Positions 27,292 through 34,696 of a DNA stretch of 35,291 nt are shown piece by piece. The position numbers and the translations under genes are program-made. Where the stretch lies: positions 1 to 35,291 of the forward strand of contig CAMNIN010000042.1 of assembly GCA_946540735.1 (NCBI GenBank), read 5' to 3'. Position 1 is the stretch's first letter. Each line of letters begins with the position of its first letter. Source of the stretch: an uncultured Prevotellaceae bacterium. Lineage in GTDB: Bacteria; Bacteroidota; Bacteroidia; Bacteroidales; Bacteroidaceae. The notes under the pieces were generated by a model. It was not told where the DNA came from. It searched no databases and worked only from the letters and a program-made list of their open reading frames with translations.

Positions 27292-29078
27292 AAAGAATTA
27301 TCATATTGATGCTGATGGTCATGATGGCCTTGCCTCAGATGGCACAGACCCGTCACCGGACGAGTCGGGGCAAGCATCACACACAGACCACTGTGACAAG
27401 ACAAGGCAAGTCGAGGTCCACGCGCCAGCAGACCGCTACGTCGCCTAAGACCAAAAAAGGAAAAGCCAATTACACCACATCGGAAATACGTGGCTTGCAA
27501 TCACAGCGCCAGCAGATCGAGAAGGACATCCGTGACCAGCAAAACAAACTGAGGGCCAATAAGGAGAATGTGGCTAACCGCCTCAATGACCTGATGATCC
27601 TCAATGGTGAGATCGATGCCAAGCAGAAGGACATCGAGGGCTTTGAGATGGAAATCAAAAACCTTGACGGCAACATCGGTATCCTCAAGTCGCAGATGAA
27701 CACCCTCCAGGGACAACTGAAAGACAGACAGGAAAAGTATGTGAAGTCGATGCGTTACATGGCAAAAAACCGCTCGATACAGGACAAACTGATGTTTATT
27801 TTCAGTGCCAAAAGCCTCACACAGGCTTACCGGCGATTGCGCTTCGTCCAGGACTATGCGTCCTATCAAAGAGCTCAGGGTGAGCAGATCAAGGTGAAAC
27901 AACAGGAAATCAACCTCAAGAACCGGCAACTGGAAGTGGCGCGCTCACAAAAGAACCAACTCCTCAGCAAAGGAAAGGCTGCTCAGGCTGACCTTCAGAA
28001 CAAGCATAGCGAACAGCAAAAAGTGGTGAATGAGTTGCAAAACGAACAGAAAACCATCCAGGTGATCATCGCAGACCAAGAGCGCAAGAATGCCCAAATC
28101 AATGCCGAAATCGACCGCCTCGTGGCTGTCGAGGTGGAGAAGGCGCGTGCCCGCGCCGCAGCTGAGGCTCAACGAAAGGCTGAGGCCGCCGCCGCCAAGA
28201 AGAGAGCAGAGGAACTGGCCAGGAAAAAGGCCGCTGCCGAGGCTGCCAAGCGTGAGGAGGAAAAACGCATCGCCGCCGCCAAGGCTGAGGAGGCTCGCCT
28301 GAAAGCTGCTGCCGAGGCTGCCGCACGAGAACATGCACGACGGGTGGCAGCAGAGAAAGCTGCTGCCGAGGCCCGGGCACGTGCCGCCGCCGCAGAGGCC
28401 GAGGCAAAATCGAAGCGTGAGGCCGAAGCGAAGAGCAAACGTGAGGCTGAAGCCCGTGCACGGGCGGCTGCCGAGGAGGCGCGGGCTGCCGAAGAGGCTG
28501 CACGCCGCAGTGCTGCTGAGAAAGAAAGGGCCGAACAGGCTGCACGCGAGGCGGAGTCGGCCCGTCTTGCCGCTGAGCGCAAAGCTGTGGCGGATGCGGC
28601 ACGACGTGAGAAAGAAGCCGAGGAGGCTGCCAAGGAATCCTCTAAGATGGAAACCATGTCGGCTGTCGACAGGCAGATCAGCGGCAGCTTCGAGAGCAAC
28701 CGTGGACGATTGCCTATGCCCGTAACTGGAAGCTACAAGATCGTGAGCCACTTCGGCCAATACGATGTCGAAGGACTGAGAAACGTGAAACTCGACAATA
28801 AAGGCATCAATATCCTTTGCCAGCCTGGAGCCAGTGCACGATCCATCTTCGAGGGTGAGGTCAGTGCTGTGGTGAGTGTGGCAGGACAGTTGGTGGTCAT
28901 GGTGCGACATGGTGATTTCATCTCGGTCTACTGCAACCTGAAATCAGTGCATGTGCGCAAGGGACAGAAGGTCACCACCCGTCAGGTGCTGGGAACTGTC
29001 GGGCAAGACAATATCCTGCAGTTCCAGTTGCGCCGTGAAACGTCGAAGCTCAACCCGGAATCCTGGCTTGGACGGTAA
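27288..29078 (+). CDS. EnvC-like murein hydrolase activator, degenerate LytM domain
   Basis: The 596-residue protein has a signal peptide (MKRIIILMLMVMMALPQMAQ), a basic linker, a long coiled coil (about residues 62-265), and an Ala/Glu/Lys/Arg-rich helix resembling TolA (about 280-450). It ends with a LytM/M23 domain (about 475-590). The zinc ligands of active M23 enzymes are lost: the HxGxD site reads NKGIN (504-508), and the C-terminal HxH site reads ILQFQ. EnvC and NlpD have the same kind of dead domain and activate cell-wall amidases at the septum, in the case of EnvC under FtsEX control. A similar role is inferred here. The gene overlaps DUF4292 by 4 bases and ends the operon at a hairpin. 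Confidence 0.88.
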   Translation: MKRIIILMLMVMMALPQMAQTRHRTSRGKHHTQTTVTRQGKSRSTRQQTATSPKTKKGKANYTTSEIRGLQSQRQQIEKDIRDQQNKLRANKENVANRLNDLMILNGEIDAKQKDIEGFEMEIKNLDGNIGILKSQMNTLQGQLKDRQEKYVKSMRYMAKNRSIQDKLMFIFSAKSLTQAYRRLRFVQDYASYQRAQGEQIKVKQQEINLKNRQLEVARSQKNQLLSKGKAAQADLQNKHSEQQKVVNELQNEQKTIQVIIADQERKNAQINAEIDRLVAVEVEKARARAAAEAQRKAEAAAAKKRAEELARKKAAAEAAKREEEKRIAAAKAEEARLKAAAEAAAREHARRVAAEKAAAEARARAAAAEAEAKSKREAEAKSKREAEARARAAAEEARAAEEAARRSAAEKERAEQAAREAESARLAAERKAVADAARREKEAEEAAKESSKMETMSAVDRQISGSFESNRGRLPMPVTGSYKIVSHFGQYDVEGLRNVKLDNKGINILCQPGASARSIFEGEVSAVVSVAGQLVVMVRHGDFISVYCNLKSVHVRKGQKVTTRQVLGTVGQDNILQFQLRRETSKLNPESWLGR

Positions 29079-29104
29079 GCGACAAGAGAAAGAAAAGGAA
29101 AAAC

Positions 29105-30163
29105 TTATATTTCTACGCCATCGAGTAAGTGGATATACTGCTCGATGGCTTTTTGGATCTCGCTGATACAAATGTACTCGTCGGCGGAATGCGATCGGGA
29201 TGACTCGCCCGGACCGAGCTTGAGCGAGGGGAAAGACATCAGTGCCTGGTCGCTGAGGGTGGGGGAGCCAAAGGGGTGCATGCCAGCCGCCACACAGCGC
29301 CTGACGACGGGATGAGCGAGGTCGATGTGGGATGAACGCAACCTGAAGGAGCGGGCTTTCACCTCGCTCTGAACATGCGAGCGGATGAACTCATACACCT
29401 CCTCGTTGTCATAATACTCGTTGGTGCGCACATCGATGATGGCCTTGCAGGTGTCAGGAACTACGTTGTGCTGGGTGCCGGCCTGCAGCACGGTGACGGT
29501 CATGAGAGTAGGACCGAGTAAGGGACTGACTTTCTCAAAACGGTAGTCGCGGAGCCACAACAGGTCGTCGAGCATGCCATAGATGGCATTGACACCCTCG
29601 CCTCTTGCGGCATGGCCTGAACGACCGTGAGAGGTCATGTCGATCACCATCAACCCTTTCTCGGCCACGGCGGGCTGCATGCCGGTCGGCTCTCCCACAA
29701 GGGCCATGGTGATGGGCGGCAGTTGGGGAAGCGCACGGCTGATGCCATTGCTGCCCGACACCTCTTCCTCCGCAGAGGCGAGGTAGATGAGGTTGTAGGC
29801 CTGTCGGGTGCCTGACAGGTGGCGGAATACTTGGAGAAGTGACACCAGACCTCCTCCGCAGTCGTTGCTGCCGATGCCATAGAGACGGTCGCCTGAGTGT
29901 TCTGCCAGATATGGATCGCGGGTCCAGGAGGCCACAGGCTTCACGGTGTCGATGTGTGCGTTGAGCAACAGGGTGGGACGGGATTCCTCAAACCCCGGGG
30001 CTATCGCCCATACATTGTTGGCCTCACGATACGGACGGAGACCGTATCCCTGCATCGTCTCTTCCATGATGTCGGCGGCGGCACGTTCTTCCCTGCTGAT
30101 GCGAGGCGTGGCAATCAGCCGCTCAAGCAATGCCACTGCGTGGCCTGTGTATTCTCTTGTCAT
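29105..30163 (-). CDS. argE: M20 family metallo-hydrolase, ArgE-type deacylase
   Basis: The 352-residue zinc peptidase has the M20 metal set: His70 and Asp72 (NAHIDTVKP), Asp101 (GIGSNDCGGG), the Glu pair near 132-134 (ASAEEEVSGSNGI), a downstream VGEPTGMQP, and the C-terminal His325 (SSRSHSADEYI). It resembles the Bacteroides enzymes annotated as ArgE. Bacteroides fragilis makes arginine through N-succinylated intermediates, so the substrate may be N-succinyl- or N-acetyl-citrulline or ornithine; the sequence alone does not decide. No other arginine gene is nearby. ATG 30163 is preferred over the upstream in-frame start at 30217, because it follows a promoter box by 4 bases and gives the family N-terminus. 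Confidence 0.85.
   Translation of the reverse strand: MTREYTGHAVALLERLIATPRISREERAAADIMEETMQGYGLRPYREANNVWAIAPGFEESRPTLLLNAHIDTVKPVASWTRDPYLAEHSGDRLYGIGSNDCGGGLVSLLQVFRHLSGTRQAYNLIYLASAEEEVSGSNGISRALPQLPPITMALVGEPTGMQPAVAEKGLMVIDMTSHGRSGHAARGEGVNAIYGMLDDLLWLRDYRFEKVSPLLGPTLMTVTVLQAGTQHNVVPDTCKAIIDVRTNEYYDNEEVYEFIRSHVQSEVKARSFRLRSSHIDLAHPVVRRCVAAGMHPFGSPTLSDQALMSFPSLKLGPGESSRSHSADEYICISEIQKAIEQYIHLLDGVEI
29117..29154 (+). terminator. Intrinsic terminator of the dut-envC operon, inside argE
   Basis: A 9-bp stem (GCCATCGAG at 29117-29125 with CTCGATGGC at 29141-29149) closes a 15-base loop and is followed by five T (29150-29154). It lies 38 bases past the EnvC-like stop, within the last codons of the convergent argE-like gene, so the sequence serves both strands. 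Confidence 0.65.
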
Positions 30164-30167
30164 GGTG

Positions 30168-30175
30168 CAAAGATA
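30168..30175 (-). promoter_or_regulatory. Promoter -7 box of argE, very close to its ATG
   Basis: On the minus strand TATCTTTG (30175-30168) matches TAnnTTTG exactly and ends 4 bases before the ATG at 30163. The mRNA would have almost no leader. The -33 position is weak in this poly-A/T tract. Confidence 0.5.
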
Positions 30176-30205
30176 GTGTTTAAAAAAATAAAAATACCGT
30201 TTTTT

Positions 30206-30236
30206 TTTGTTTTTCATCGAATTTGCATTATTTTTG
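30206..30236 (+). promoter_or_regulatory. Bacteroidetes promoter of the acyl-CoA ligase gene
   Basis: TTTG (30206-30209), a 19-base spacer and TATTTTTG (30229-30236) match the Bacteroides consensus exactly. Transcription would start near 30242, about 17 bases before the ATG at 30259. It diverges from the argE box within 95 bases. Confidence 0.75.
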
Positions 30237-30258
30237 CATGTAATAAAAGAATAGAGCC

Positions 30259-32067
30259 ATGCAGACGAATTGTCACCTTTCGGTACTAATCCACGAGCAA
30301 GCCAAGAAATACGGCGAGAAATTGGTGCTCACTTACCATGATTTCGGTCAGAGGGAGTGGAAGTCCATCTCGTGGAACACGTTCTCACACATTGTCAAAC
30401 AGGTGTCCAACGCCTTGCTCAATCTTGGTGTAGGGGTGCAGGAGAATATTGGCGTGTTTTCACAGAATGCTGTGCAGTATTTGTACACCGACTTCGGTGC
30501 CTTCGGCGTGAGGGCTGTCACCGTGCCTTTCTATGCCACCAGCAGCGAGGAGCAGATCCGGTTCATGATCTCCGACGCGGAGATACGCTTGCTCTTCGTC
30601 GGTGAGCAGGAACAGTACGACAAGGCTCATCGGGTATTCCCGCAGTGCCCCTCTATGGAACGCATCATCATCTTCGACAGGAAGGTGAACATACATCCCA
30701 ATGACGTCAACGCCATCTATTTTGACGATTTCCTCAAATTGGGCGAGAACTTCCCCCGACAGACAGAGGTGGAGAAACGCTATGCCGACGCCTCTTTCGA
30801 CGATATCTGCAATATCCTCTATACCAGTGGCACCACAGGCGACAGCAAGGGCGTGATTCTCAGCTACTCACAGTATCATGCCGCCTTCGAGGCCAATCAC
30901 CGCAGCGTGCCCGTGGGGGAGAACGATGTGGTGATGAACTTCCTTCCCTACACCCATGTCTTCGAGCGCGGATGGGCTCTTCTCTGCTTGACGGAAGGTG
31001 CCAGGTTGGTGATCAATACTTACCCGAAGGACATCCAGGATGCGATGAGGGAGATCCATCCCACCTGCATGAGTTCTGTGCCCCGTTTCTGGGAGAAAGT
31101 GTATGTAGGCGTCAGGGCCAAAATCGATTCCGCATCCGGTGTGAAGCGTGCGCTCTTCATGAAGGCGATCAATGTGGGGCGCCGTCACAACATCGAATAT
31201 CTCAGTCACGGGAAAAGACCTCCTTTGCACCTCCAGTTGCAGTACGCTTTCTACAACAAGACCGTCTTCAGCTTGGTCCGTAAGCAACTGGGCCTGGAGA
31301 ATGCGCATTTCTTCCCTACTGCAGGTGCCACCGTGTCGCCTGATGTCGAGGAATTCATCCATTCCATCGGTATCAACATGATGGTGGGGTATGGACTCAC
31401 AGAGAGCCTCGCTACGGTGTCCAACGACCATCTGGGCGAGCCTTACACTGTCGGCTCTGTAGGCCGGCCGATCTTCAGCGTGAAGGTGAAAATCGGGGAG
31501 AATGACGAGATCCTGCTCAAGGGACCGACCATCACACGGGGTTATTACAAGCGCGAGGCGCTCACCAAAGCGTCCTTTGACGAAGAAGGCTATTTCCGTA
31601 CTGGTGATGCCGGATACATGCGTGACGGGGAACTTTTCCTCAAAGAACGTATCAAGGACCTTTTCAAGACCTCCAATGGCAAGTATATCGCTCCGCAGCT
31701 CATAGAATCCAAACTGTTGGTCGATAAGTTTGTTGAGCAAATCGCTGTCATCGCCGACCAGCGTAAGTTTGTCTCTGCCCTTATCGTCCCCAATTTCGCC
31801 ATGCTCAAGGAGTATGCCGCCGACTATGGCATCAAAGTAGGCTCCAACGAGGAGATGTGCGCCGACCCGCGCATCATCAAGATGATGCAGGAGCGCATGG
31901 ACACCCTGCAGCAGGGACTGGCCAGCTACGAACGGATCAAGAAGTTCGTCCTTCTCCCCAATATGTTCAGTATGGAGAAGGGAGAACTGACCAATACACT
32001 GAAAATCCGGCGCAACGTGCTGGTGAAGAATTACGCTGCGGAGATAGAAGAAATGTATAAGGAATAA
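30259..32067 (+). CDS. Long-chain fatty acid--CoA ligase (AMP-forming)
   Basis: The 602-residue member of the adenylate-forming superfamily would activate fatty acids as acyl-AMP and then acyl-CoA (or another thiol). The P-loop is YTSGTTGDSKG (188-198), the A5 motif GYGLTES is at 377-383, and YFRTGDAGYM with Asp450 is the A7 motif. A8 is LFLKERIKDLFKTSNGKYIAP, and the late Lys is in GELTNTLKIRRN. Length and motif spacing fit the FAA1/FadD15-like long-chain group. No beta-oxidation genes are nearby, so recycling of exogenous or turned-over fatty acids for lipids is the likelier role. It has its own consensus promoter, and prfB starts one base after its stop. Confidence 0.93.
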   Translation: MQTNCHLSVLIHEQAKKYGEKLVLTYHDFGQREWKSISWNTFSHIVKQVSNALLNLGVGVQENIGVFSQNAVQYLYTDFGAFGVRAVTVPFYATSSEEQIRFMISDAEIRLLFVGEQEQYDKAHRVFPQCPSMERIIIFDRKVNIHPNDVNAIYFDDFLKLGENFPRQTEVEKRYADASFDDICNILYTSGTTGDSKGVILSYSQYHAAFEANHRSVPVGENDVVMNFLPYTHVFERGWALLCLTEGARLVINTYPKDIQDAMREIHPTCMSSVPRFWEKVYVGVRAKIDSASGVKRALFMKAINVGRRHNIEYLSHGKRPPLHLQLQYAFYNKTVFSLVRKQLGLENAHFFPTAGATVSPDVEEFIHSIGINMMVGYGLTESLATVSNDHLGEPYTVGSVGRPIFSVKVKIGENDEILLKGPTITRGYYKREALTKASFDEEGYFRTGDAGYMRDGELFLKERIKDLFKTSNGKYIAPQLIESKLLVDKFVEQIAVIADQRKFVSALIVPNFAMLKEYAADYGIKVGSNEEMCADPRIIKMMQERMDTLQQGLASYERIKKFVLLPNMFSMEKGELTNTLKIRRNVLVKNYAAEIEEMYKE

Positions 32068-32068
32068 T

Positions 32069-33190
32069 ATGATTACAAGCGACCAGTTGAAGGATGTGCT
32101 GGAGCGTGCCGACGCTCTGCACAGATATCTCGAGATAGACAAAAAGAAAATAGAATTTGAGGAGGAGCAGTTGCGCACGCAGGCTCCTGATTTCTGGGAT
32201 GATCCCAAGCGGGCTCAGGAACAAATGATCAAAGTGAAGGGCATCCAGAAATGGCTCGACGGCTATAAGGATGTGCGTGACAAGGCTGATGAGTTGCAGC
32301 TTGCCTTTGATTTCTACCACGACGACATGGTGACGGAGGAGGAGGTCGACGACGACTATCAGCAGGCTGTCAAGGCCATCGAGGCTCTCGAACTCAAGAA
32401 CATGCTCCGCCAGAAAGAAGACCCGATGGACTGCGTGCTGAAAATCAACAGTGGTGCCGGGGGTACCGAGAGCCAGGACTGGGCCCAGATGCTGATGCGC
32501 ATGTATATGCGTTGGGCCGAGGCTCATGGTCACAAGGTGACGGTGAGCAACATCCAGGATGGCGACGAGGCGGGTATCAAGAGCGTCACGATGGAAATAG
32601 AGGGTGGCGATTGCGCTTATGGTTACCTGAAAAGCGAGAGTGGCGTTCACCGCCTGGTGAGGGTCTCTCCCTTCAATGCACAGGGTAAGCGGATGACCAG
32701 TTTTGCCAGTGTGTTCGTCTCACCGCTGGTCGATGACACCATAGAGGTTTATGTAGACCCTTCAAAGGTGTCGTGGGATCTCTTCCGCAGCGGTGGCGCC
32801 GGTGGTCAGAATGTCAATAAAGTCGAGACGGGTGTGCGCTTGCGCTATCAGTATGTTGACCCTGACACGGGAGAGGAGGAGGAAATCCTTATCGAGAACA
32901 CTGAGAGCCGCAAACAGCTTGAGAACCGCAACAATGCCATGCGACTGCTCAAGTCGCAACTTTACGACCGCGCTATGAAGAAACGGTTGGAGGCTAAGGC
33001 CAAGATTGAGGCTGGCAAGAAGAAAATCGAATGGGGAAGCCAGATCAGAAGCTATGTCTTCGACGACCGTCGTGTGAAGGACCACCGCACCAATTATCAG
33101 ACCACCGATGTCGACGGCGTGATGGATGGTAAGATCGACGGTTTCATCAAGGCTTACTTGATGGAGTTCCCAGTCAACGATGAACAGTAG
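32069..33190 (+). CDS. prfB: Peptide chain release factor 2, no frameshift
   Basis: RF2 releases the peptide at UGA and UAA codons. The 373-residue protein has the SPF stop-recognition motif at 200-202 and the catalytic GGQ at 245-247 (SGGAGGQNVNKVETGVRL), followed by ENTESRKQLENRNNAMRLL. In many bacteria prfB has an in-frame UGA after codon 20-25 (RYL-UGA) that needs a +1 frameshift. Here the same place (HRYLEID, codons 18-24) reads CTC GAG at 32129-32134 with no stop, so the gene is read straight through. It lies one base after the acyl-CoA ligase stop, probably in the same transcript. Confidence 0.97.
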   Translation: MITSDQLKDVLERADALHRYLEIDKKKIEFEEEQLRTQAPDFWDDPKRAQEQMIKVKGIQKWLDGYKDVRDKADELQLAFDFYHDDMVTEEEVDDDYQQAVKAIEALELKNMLRQKEDPMDCVLKINSGAGGTESQDWAQMLMRMYMRWAEAHGHKVTVSNIQDGDEAGIKSVTMEIEGGDCAYGYLKSESGVHRLVRVSPFNAQGKRMTSFASVFVSPLVDDTIEVYVDPSKVSWDLFRSGGAGGQNVNKVETGVRLRYQYVDPDTGEEEEILIENTESRKQLENRNNAMRLLKSQLYDRAMKKRLEAKAKIEAGKKKIEWGSQIRSYVFDDRRVKDHRTNYQTTDVDGVMDGKIDGFIKAYLMEFPVNDEQ

Positions 33191-33207
33191 TTAAACCTTA
33201 AAAATAA

Positions 33208-33357
33208 ATGATTATGTCAAAGAAAATGAATGCCAAGCGTAAGGCTTACGCTGAAAAACAGGCCAAAGAAGGACAGAACGTGGTGCGCTGGATCTTTATC
33301 GCACTGATCGCTCTTGCTGTGCTTTATGTGGCTTTCACCATGTCGGCCTGGACTTAA
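33208..33357 (+). CDS. Small single-pass membrane protein (49 aa)
   Basis: This short frame encodes a basic N-terminal half (MSKKMNAKRKAYAEKQAKEG) and one hydrophobic helix (about residues 27-45, WIFIALIALAVLYVAF), then a short tail SAWT. Two starts are possible, ATG 33208 and ATG 33214 (49 or 47 residues). It follows prfB by 17 bases and precedes the CYTH gene by 10 bases, all on the same strand, and its codon use resembles its neighbours. No function is recognised. The Lys-rich cytoplasmic end with a membrane anchor would suit a small regulatory or structural peptide. Confidence 0.7.
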   Translation: MIMSKKMNAKRKAYAEKQAKEGQNVVRWIFIALIALAVLYVAFTMSAWT

Positions 33358-33367
33358 AATTTGATGG

Positions 33368-33868
33368 ATGAGTGGTTTTGAGATAGAACGGAAATTCCTC
33401 GTCCATAAGGACAAGGATTACAAGGGTCGTGCTTACGCCAGCAGCCGTATCAAGCAGGGATATATCGCAGCCAAAGGCGCAACGGTAAGGATTCGTACGC
33501 GTGACGACAAGGCTTACCTCACCATCAAGGCTCCTTCGACCGACGGCGGACTGAAGCGGTATGAGTTTGAGAAGGAAATCACCGTGGATGAGGCTGAGCA
33601 CCTCTTGCAGCTTTGTGAACCGCCTCTCATCGACAAGACTCGTTATCTCGTCAAGAGTGGCGACCATACCTTTGAGGTCGATGAGTTTTATGGCGACAAC
33701 CAGGGACTTGTGATGGCTGAGGTGGAACTTGGCAGTGAGGATGAGGCTTTCGAGAAACCTGACTTCATCGGGATGGAGGTGACCGGCGACGGACGCTTTT
33801 ACAACAAGCGGCTTCGCCGATTCCCCTTTATCCTTTGGCGTGGTACTTTGCCCATAGAATACCGATAA
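33368..33868 (+). CDS. CYTH domain protein (triphosphate tunnel enzyme)
   Basis: The 166-residue protein begins SGFEIERKFLV; the EIERK signature (residues 5-9) is the ExExK motif that defines CYTH proteins. Later strands VRIRTRDDKAYLTIKAP, RYEFEKEITVDEAEHLL and GLVMAEVELGSEDE supply the charged tunnel lining, and FYNKRLRRFPF is the usual end. The family includes inorganic triphosphatases, thiamine triphosphatases and class IV adenylate cyclases; short bacterial versions like this are most often triphosphatases, but the substrate is not determined. The last 41 bases overlap the convergent VanZ-family gene. Confidence 0.9.
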   Translation: MSGFEIERKFLVHKDKDYKGRAYASSRIKQGYIAAKGATVRIRTRDDKAYLTIKAPSTDGGLKRYEFEKEITVDEAEHLLQLCEPPLIDKTRYLVKSGDHTFEVDEFYGDNQGLVMAEVELGSEDEAFEKPDFIGMEVTGDGRFYNKRLRRFPFILWRGTLPIEYR

Positions 33869-34220
33869 CCAATGCGGTTGTCGCCCCAATGGTGTTGGCC
33901 ACGAAATCCAGCCATTCTCCGCTTCTGCGACCTCCCGTGCAGTTGGCTTGCAGGATTTCAATGATTCCGCTCATGGCTACAGGGGCTGCCCACGCCAGAA
34001 GGATGACTTTGCGCCAGTCGGTCTTGGAATGCTTGTACAGGTATTCCGCCCAAATGGTTAGACAAGTGACCAGATACATCGCAGTATGGGTCCACTTGTC
34101 TATGTTTTTTACCTCCTCTAATCCTGTCTGTGGAGGGGTGAGGAAACAAAGATACCAAATCAGTGCGATGAGTAAGGAGGATAGGGGGTATCTGGTTATC
34201 AAATGTAACGAATATCTCAT
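33828..34220 (-). CDS. VanZ-family membrane protein
   Basis: The 130-residue protein has four hydrophobic helices and VanZ-like features: an N-terminal helix with LIWYLCFLTPP, then NIDKWTHTAMYLVTCLTIW, a third helix LAWAAPVAMSGIIEILQA, the motif RSGEWLDFVANTIGATTAL, and a final helix. VanZ gives low-level teicoplanin resistance in Enterococcus; most relatives are of unknown function and no other resistance gene is here. ATG 34220 is chosen because a promoter box lies 20 bases upstream; the frame is open further up to 34280. The 3' end overlaps the CYTH gene by 41 bases. Confidence 0.8.
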   Translation of the reverse strand: MRYSLHLITRYPLSSLLIALIWYLCFLTPPQTGLEEVKNIDKWTHTAMYLVTCLTIWAEYLYKHSKTDWRKVILLAWAAPVAMSGIIEILQANCTGGRRSGEWLDFVANTIGATTALVIGILWAKYHAKG

Positions 34221-34240
34221 CTTTTGCGCAAATTTTCGTG

Positions 34241-34272
34241 CAAAATTAAGAAAATATTTATAATTCCCCAAG
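34241..34272 (-). promoter_or_regulatory. Promoter of the VanZ-family gene
   Basis: On the minus strand CTTG (34272-34269), a 20-base spacer and TAATTTTG (34248-34241) match the consensus with one mismatch in the -33 box. The start would be near 34236, about 15 bases before the ATG at 34220. Confidence 0.6.
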
Positions 34273-34438
34273 TTTGACACTTATTTTTGTATCTAGCAGA
34301 AACATAGCTCGTTATTGCAAATGGACTGTGCTATAGCGAGTTTCGCTTACAGACTTTAACCTCAAATTACGCTGAGCCCACTTTAAAAAGTCTTTTTCGT
34401 AGCTATGCGCCGTTACCGCCAACCACGAAGAGCCAAAT
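34273..34438. other. Gene-free stretch left of the repeat island
   Basis: No coding region with normal composition is seen on either strand. The only structure noted is a weak hairpin around 34338-34350 (AGCGA-GTT-TCGCT). It leads into the repeat island; together with it, 34221-34956 has no convincing gene. Confidence 0.5.
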
Positions 34439-34523
34439 GTAGAGACGTCGCATTGCGGCGTCTCCAGCATCATGCTTTGGGATGAGTTAACAAACGGGAG
34501 ACGCCTCAATGCGACGTCTCTAC
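34439..34523. repeat. Long inverted repeat with self-palindromic arms
   Basis: Arms 34439-34465 and 34497-34523 (27 bases each) are reverse complements with a single mismatch, separated by 31 bases. Each arm is itself a near-palindrome built on GAGACG...CGTCTC around a CGCA/TGCG centre. This is the form of a REP-like or MITE-like extragenic element. It could also fold as an RNA hairpin. No gene lies inside. Confidence 0.85.
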
Positions 34524-34530
34524 TTCCTTA

Positions 34531-34643
34531 TGCGAATGGATTCTGCTGTTCGTCGGAATTTGCCGTGGTTCATCGGGATTTGCCGTTGTTCATCGGGATT
34601 TGTTGTGGTTCATTGGGATTTGTTGTGGTTCATCGGGATTTGT
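34531..34643. repeat. Tandem array of a 20-base unit
   Basis: Units at 34551-34570, 34571-34590, 34591-34610 and 34611-34630 share the consensus CATCGGGATTTGTTGTGGTT, with one to four differences each. A degenerate unit precedes them (34531-34550) and a partial one follows (34631-34643). The first 12-13 bases of the unit equal the left half of the palindrome at 34631-34653. Confidence 0.85.
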
Positions 34644-34653
34644 AATCCCGATG
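34631..34653. repeat. Perfect palindrome at the end of the tandem array
   Basis: Ten bases (CATCGGGATT, 34631-34640) and their exact reverse complement (34644-34653) flank a TGT loop. The core GGATT-TGT-AATCC recurs in opposite orientation at 34718-34730 and 34764-34776, so this is one member of a family of palindromic units in the island. No T-run follows, so it is not a typical terminator. Confidence 0.8.
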
Positions 34654-34696
34654 CAATGAGTATCAGGATTTTTAATCCGCTTAAAGCGCATTGCAA

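Noticed and set aside
27945..28910. Minus-strand frames opposite the EnvC-like gene
   Set aside because: They are antisense to Ala/Glu/Lys/Arg codons, which yields artificial Ser/Leu/Cys/Gly-rich sequence.
28718..29078. Active M23 endopeptidase
   Set aside because: The metal-binding His and Asp residues are replaced (NKGIN, ILQFQ), so the domain is treated as non-catalytic.
30868..32208. Minus-strand open frame opposite the acyl-CoA ligase and prfB
   Set aside because: It is antisense to two secure genes and carries no family motif.
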